From an uncultured Rhizobiaceae group bacterium (lineage in GTDB: Bacteria > Pseudomonadota > Alphaproteobacteria > Rhizobiales > Rhizobiaceae), in assembly GCA_905479965.1 (NCBI GenBank), contig CAJQOR010000442.1:1-8678 (forward strand): 8,678 bases of DNA, written 5' to 3'. Position numbers and translations under genes: made by a program. Below, one piece after another: positions 6,588 through 8,678 of the stretch. Each line of letters begins with the position of its first letter. Within the stretch, counting starts at the first letter, position 1. The notes under the pieces were generated by a model. The model saw nothing but the letters and a program-made list of their open reading frames with translations, was not told where the DNA came from and did no database searches.

Positions 6588-8678
6588 TTAGGTATCTTTC
6601 TTGGCTAAGCTGCGCTTTAAGTCGTAAAGAGCTTCTAAGGCTTCGCGAGGGGACATATCATCAGGATTGATGTTTTGCAAAAGATTCTCAACTTCGCTCT
6701 CTTTCGACGATTGATGTTTATCATTTGCATCTACCTGGACGGAAAACAATGGAAGGTCATCAATGAGCTGTTGAGCAGGGTTTTGTCGGTCGCTTTCTTC
6801 AAGCTGGGTTAATACATCCCGTGCACGATTGACGACAACTTCGGGCAATCCGGCAAGTTTGGCAACCTGAATCCCGTAAGAACGATCTGCAGTTCCTGGC
6901 CCGACCTCGTGCAAGAAAACGACATCGCCGTCCCATTCTTTCACCTTCATCGTGGCACTTGAAAGGCGCGCCAGCTTTTCCGATAGTGCGGTTAACTCGT
7001 GGAAGTGCGTAGCAAATAAGCCACGGCATTTGTTAATTTCATGCAGGTGTTCAACCGCAGCCCATGCGATTGATAATCCATCAAATGTTGATGTGCCGCG
7101 CCCAATTTCATCTAAGATAACCAGAGATTTCTCGGTTGCTTGATTTAAGATCGCTGCGGTTTCAACCATTTCGACCATAAATGTTGAGCGGCCCCGTGCA
7201 AGATCATCAGACGCGCCAACACGCGAGAACAACCGATCCACAACGCCAATATGTGCTTGGCCTGCAGGTACATACGAGCCCATCTGAGCCATGATAGCGA
7301 TAAGCGCATTTTGCCGTAAAAATGTGGATTTACCACCCATATTTGGCCCGGTTAATAGCCAAATCGCTGCGTTCTTTTCATTATTTGGTGGAGATAGATC
7401 ACAATCATTGGCAACAAACGGATCAGCAGATTGCTTACGCAGCGCCTGTTCGACCACGGGATGTCGTCCGGCGGTGATTTTAAATTCTGTTGTTTGGTCC
7501 ACAACAGGTCTGCAATAACCTTGTTCTTGAGCAAGATCTGCATTGGCTTGCGCGACATCAATAATAGATATCGCATCTACTGCATTTTTGATGATCGATG
7601 CGTAGTGAACGGCGCGCTGGGAGAGTTCTTCAAATAATTGCAATTCGATTTTTAATGCTTCACCTGCAGCATTTGCGATCTTGCTTTCTAAATCTGCAAG
7701 CTCAGTCGTTGTAAAGCGCATTGCATTAGCTAAAGATTGGCGATGAATATATTGTGCTTTGGCCTCATCATTATCTGTCAGTGCATTGCCATATTGTGCA
7801 GTCACTTCGATAAAATAACCTAATACATTATTATGCTTGATTTTGAGCGTTTTTACACCTGTATCCTGAGTATATTTATGTTGCAGCTCAGCAATAATTT
7901 GACGCGATTGATCACGAAGCGTTCTAAAATCATCAAGTTCACAATGACAGCCTTGGCGGATAAACCCACCATCGCGTTTTAAAAGCGGTAACTCATCCAT
8001 AAGCGATGTATCTAAGATATTGATCAGATCATCAGGCACTTTTAAAAGATGCGCAACGGCCTCTTCAATTTCCTCTGGCATGAGTTTGTCGTTAAATAAA
8101 CTGGCGATATCGCGTGCCGCTAATAACCCTGCCTTCAGCGTGCCAAGATCACGTGGACCTCCTCGGTTTAAAGATAAACGTGACAATGCACGCTGCATGT
8201 CAGGGACTGATTTGAGCGATGTCTGCACATCATCTGATAAAATATTGTCTTTGATAAACCAGCTGACGGCCTCTAGTCTGGTATTAATAAGATGCTGATC
8301 GGTAAGTGGCGACATTAGGCGTTCGGATAAAAGCCGCCCACCGCCACCTGTTACGGTTCTATCAATTGTTTTTAAAAGACTACCACTTTTCTCACCAGAA
8401 AGCGTTCTGACAAGCTCGAGATTTGTGCGGGTTGCAGGATCGATGAATAAACTCTGGCCCGCACCATCATATTCTGGATATTCAAGAACAGGACGTTCGC
8501 TTAATTGGGTTTTCTCAATGTAGGCAATCGCCGCTGCGATGGCTGAAAGCTCTGCGCGTTCGAAGTTTCCCATGCCATCTAAAGCAGAAAGATTGTAATA
8601 GCGTTTGATGCGATCCTCTGCGACGGTGCTATCAAATAACACGGCTGACTGCGGGACAACGGCTCTTCCTAATATGTC
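6588..8678 (-). CDS. mutS: DNA mismatch repair ATPase MutS, 5' end outside window
   Basis: MutS binds base mismatches and small loops as a dimer and recruits MutL. The window holds the last 696 residues; the frame is open to the right edge, and the missing part (roughly 200 or more residues) includes the Phe-x-Glu mismatch-reading domain. Visible parts are the end of the connector domain ([16 protein letters not shown]), the core/lever entry ([33 protein letters not shown]), the clamp helices, and a complete ATPase: Walker [10 protein letters not shown] at fragment residues 444-452, [17 protein letters not shown], Walker [18 protein letters not shown] with Asp523-Glu524, the ATHFHEL switch, and the dimer-contact [18 protein letters not shown]. 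Near the C-terminus DDLPLF resembles a beta-clamp-binding motif, and [13 protein letters not shown] is the usual terminal oligomerisation helix. A GTG at 8642 is internal, not the start. The adenosine kinase gene follows after one base. Confidence 0.97.
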   Translation of the reverse strand, partial: DILGRAVVPQSAVLFDSTVAEDRIKRYYNLSALDGMGNFERAELSAIAAAIAYIEKTQLSERPVLEYPEYDGAGQSLFIDPATRTNLELVRTLSGEKSGSLLKTIDRTVTGGGGRLLSERLMSPLTDQHLINTRLEAVSWFIKDNILSDDVQTSLKSVPDMQRALSRLSLNRGGPRDLGTLKAGLLAARDIASLFNDKLMPEEIEEAVAHLLKVPDDLINILDTSLMDELPLLKRDGGFIRQGCHCELDDFRTLRDQSRQIIAELQHKYTQDTGVKTLKIKHNNVLGYFIEVTAQYGNALTDNDEAKAQYIHRQSLANAMRFTTTELADLESKIANAAGEALKIELQLFEELSQRAVHYASIIKNAVDAISIIDVAQANADLAQEQGYCRPVVDQTTEFKITAGRHPVVEQALRKQSADPFVANDCDLSPPNNEKNAAIWLLTGPNMGGKSTFLRQNALIAIMAQMGSYVPAGQAHIGVVDRLFSRVGASDDLARGRSTFMVEMVETAAILNQATEKSLVILDEIGRGTSTFDGLSIAWAAVEHLHEINKCRGLFATHFHELTALSEKLARLSSATMKVKEWDGDVVFLHEVGPGTADRSYGIQVAKLAGLPEVVVNRARDVLTQLEESDRQNPAQQLIDDLPLFSVQVDANDKHQSSKESEVENLLQNINPDDMSPREALEALYDLKRSLAKKDT

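Overview
The window looks like part of the chromosome of a fairly A+T-rich alphaproteobacterium. The evidence is the DUF2852 protein (a family I know from alphaproteobacteria), the alphaproteobacterial style of the adenosine kinase (DTSGAGDLYAAGF), the Cys-type intracellular PHB depolymerase, and trpF lying directly before trpB. No mobile element, CRISPR array, tRNA or rRNA was seen, and the content is core metabolism and housekeeping. The genus cannot be named from the sequence alone.

Layout, left to right. At 1-1766 (minus) one uninterrupted reading frame encodes phosphoribosylanthranilate isomerase (TrpF) followed by the tryptophan synthase beta chain (TrpB). The frame runs off the left edge. 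At 1854-2600 (minus) is a YgjP/DUF45-type zinc metallopeptidase. At 2650-2677 is an intrinsic terminator for the next gene, a DUF2852 membrane protein at 2698-3147 (minus). At 3346-4584 (minus) is the PHB depolymerase phaZ. A 300-base divergent region separates it from grpE at 4885-5538 (plus). A strong bidirectional terminator at 5559-5588 serves grpE and the converging adenosine kinase gene at 5591-6586 (minus). That gene starts one base after the stop of mutS (6588-8678, minus, 5' end outside the window).

How the genes relate. mutS and the adenosine kinase gene look like one transcription unit ending at the shared terminator. phaZ, the DUF2852 gene, the peptidase gene and trpF-trpB all point the same way, but a terminator after DUF2852 separates the first two from the last two. 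TrpF and TrpB catalyse steps of tryptophan synthesis with TrpC (not in the window) acting between them.

The main point of interest is the TrpF-TrpB arrangement. There is no stop codon between the domains, yet a GAGGAG ribosome binding site and a GTG codon sit exactly where a stand-alone TrpB would begin. The locus could therefore make both a fused TrpF-TrpB protein and free TrpB. Smaller points are three unexplained inverted-repeat or TGC-rich sites in the intergenic regions flanking phaZ and upstream of DUF2852. I found no convincing sign of a wholly new system.
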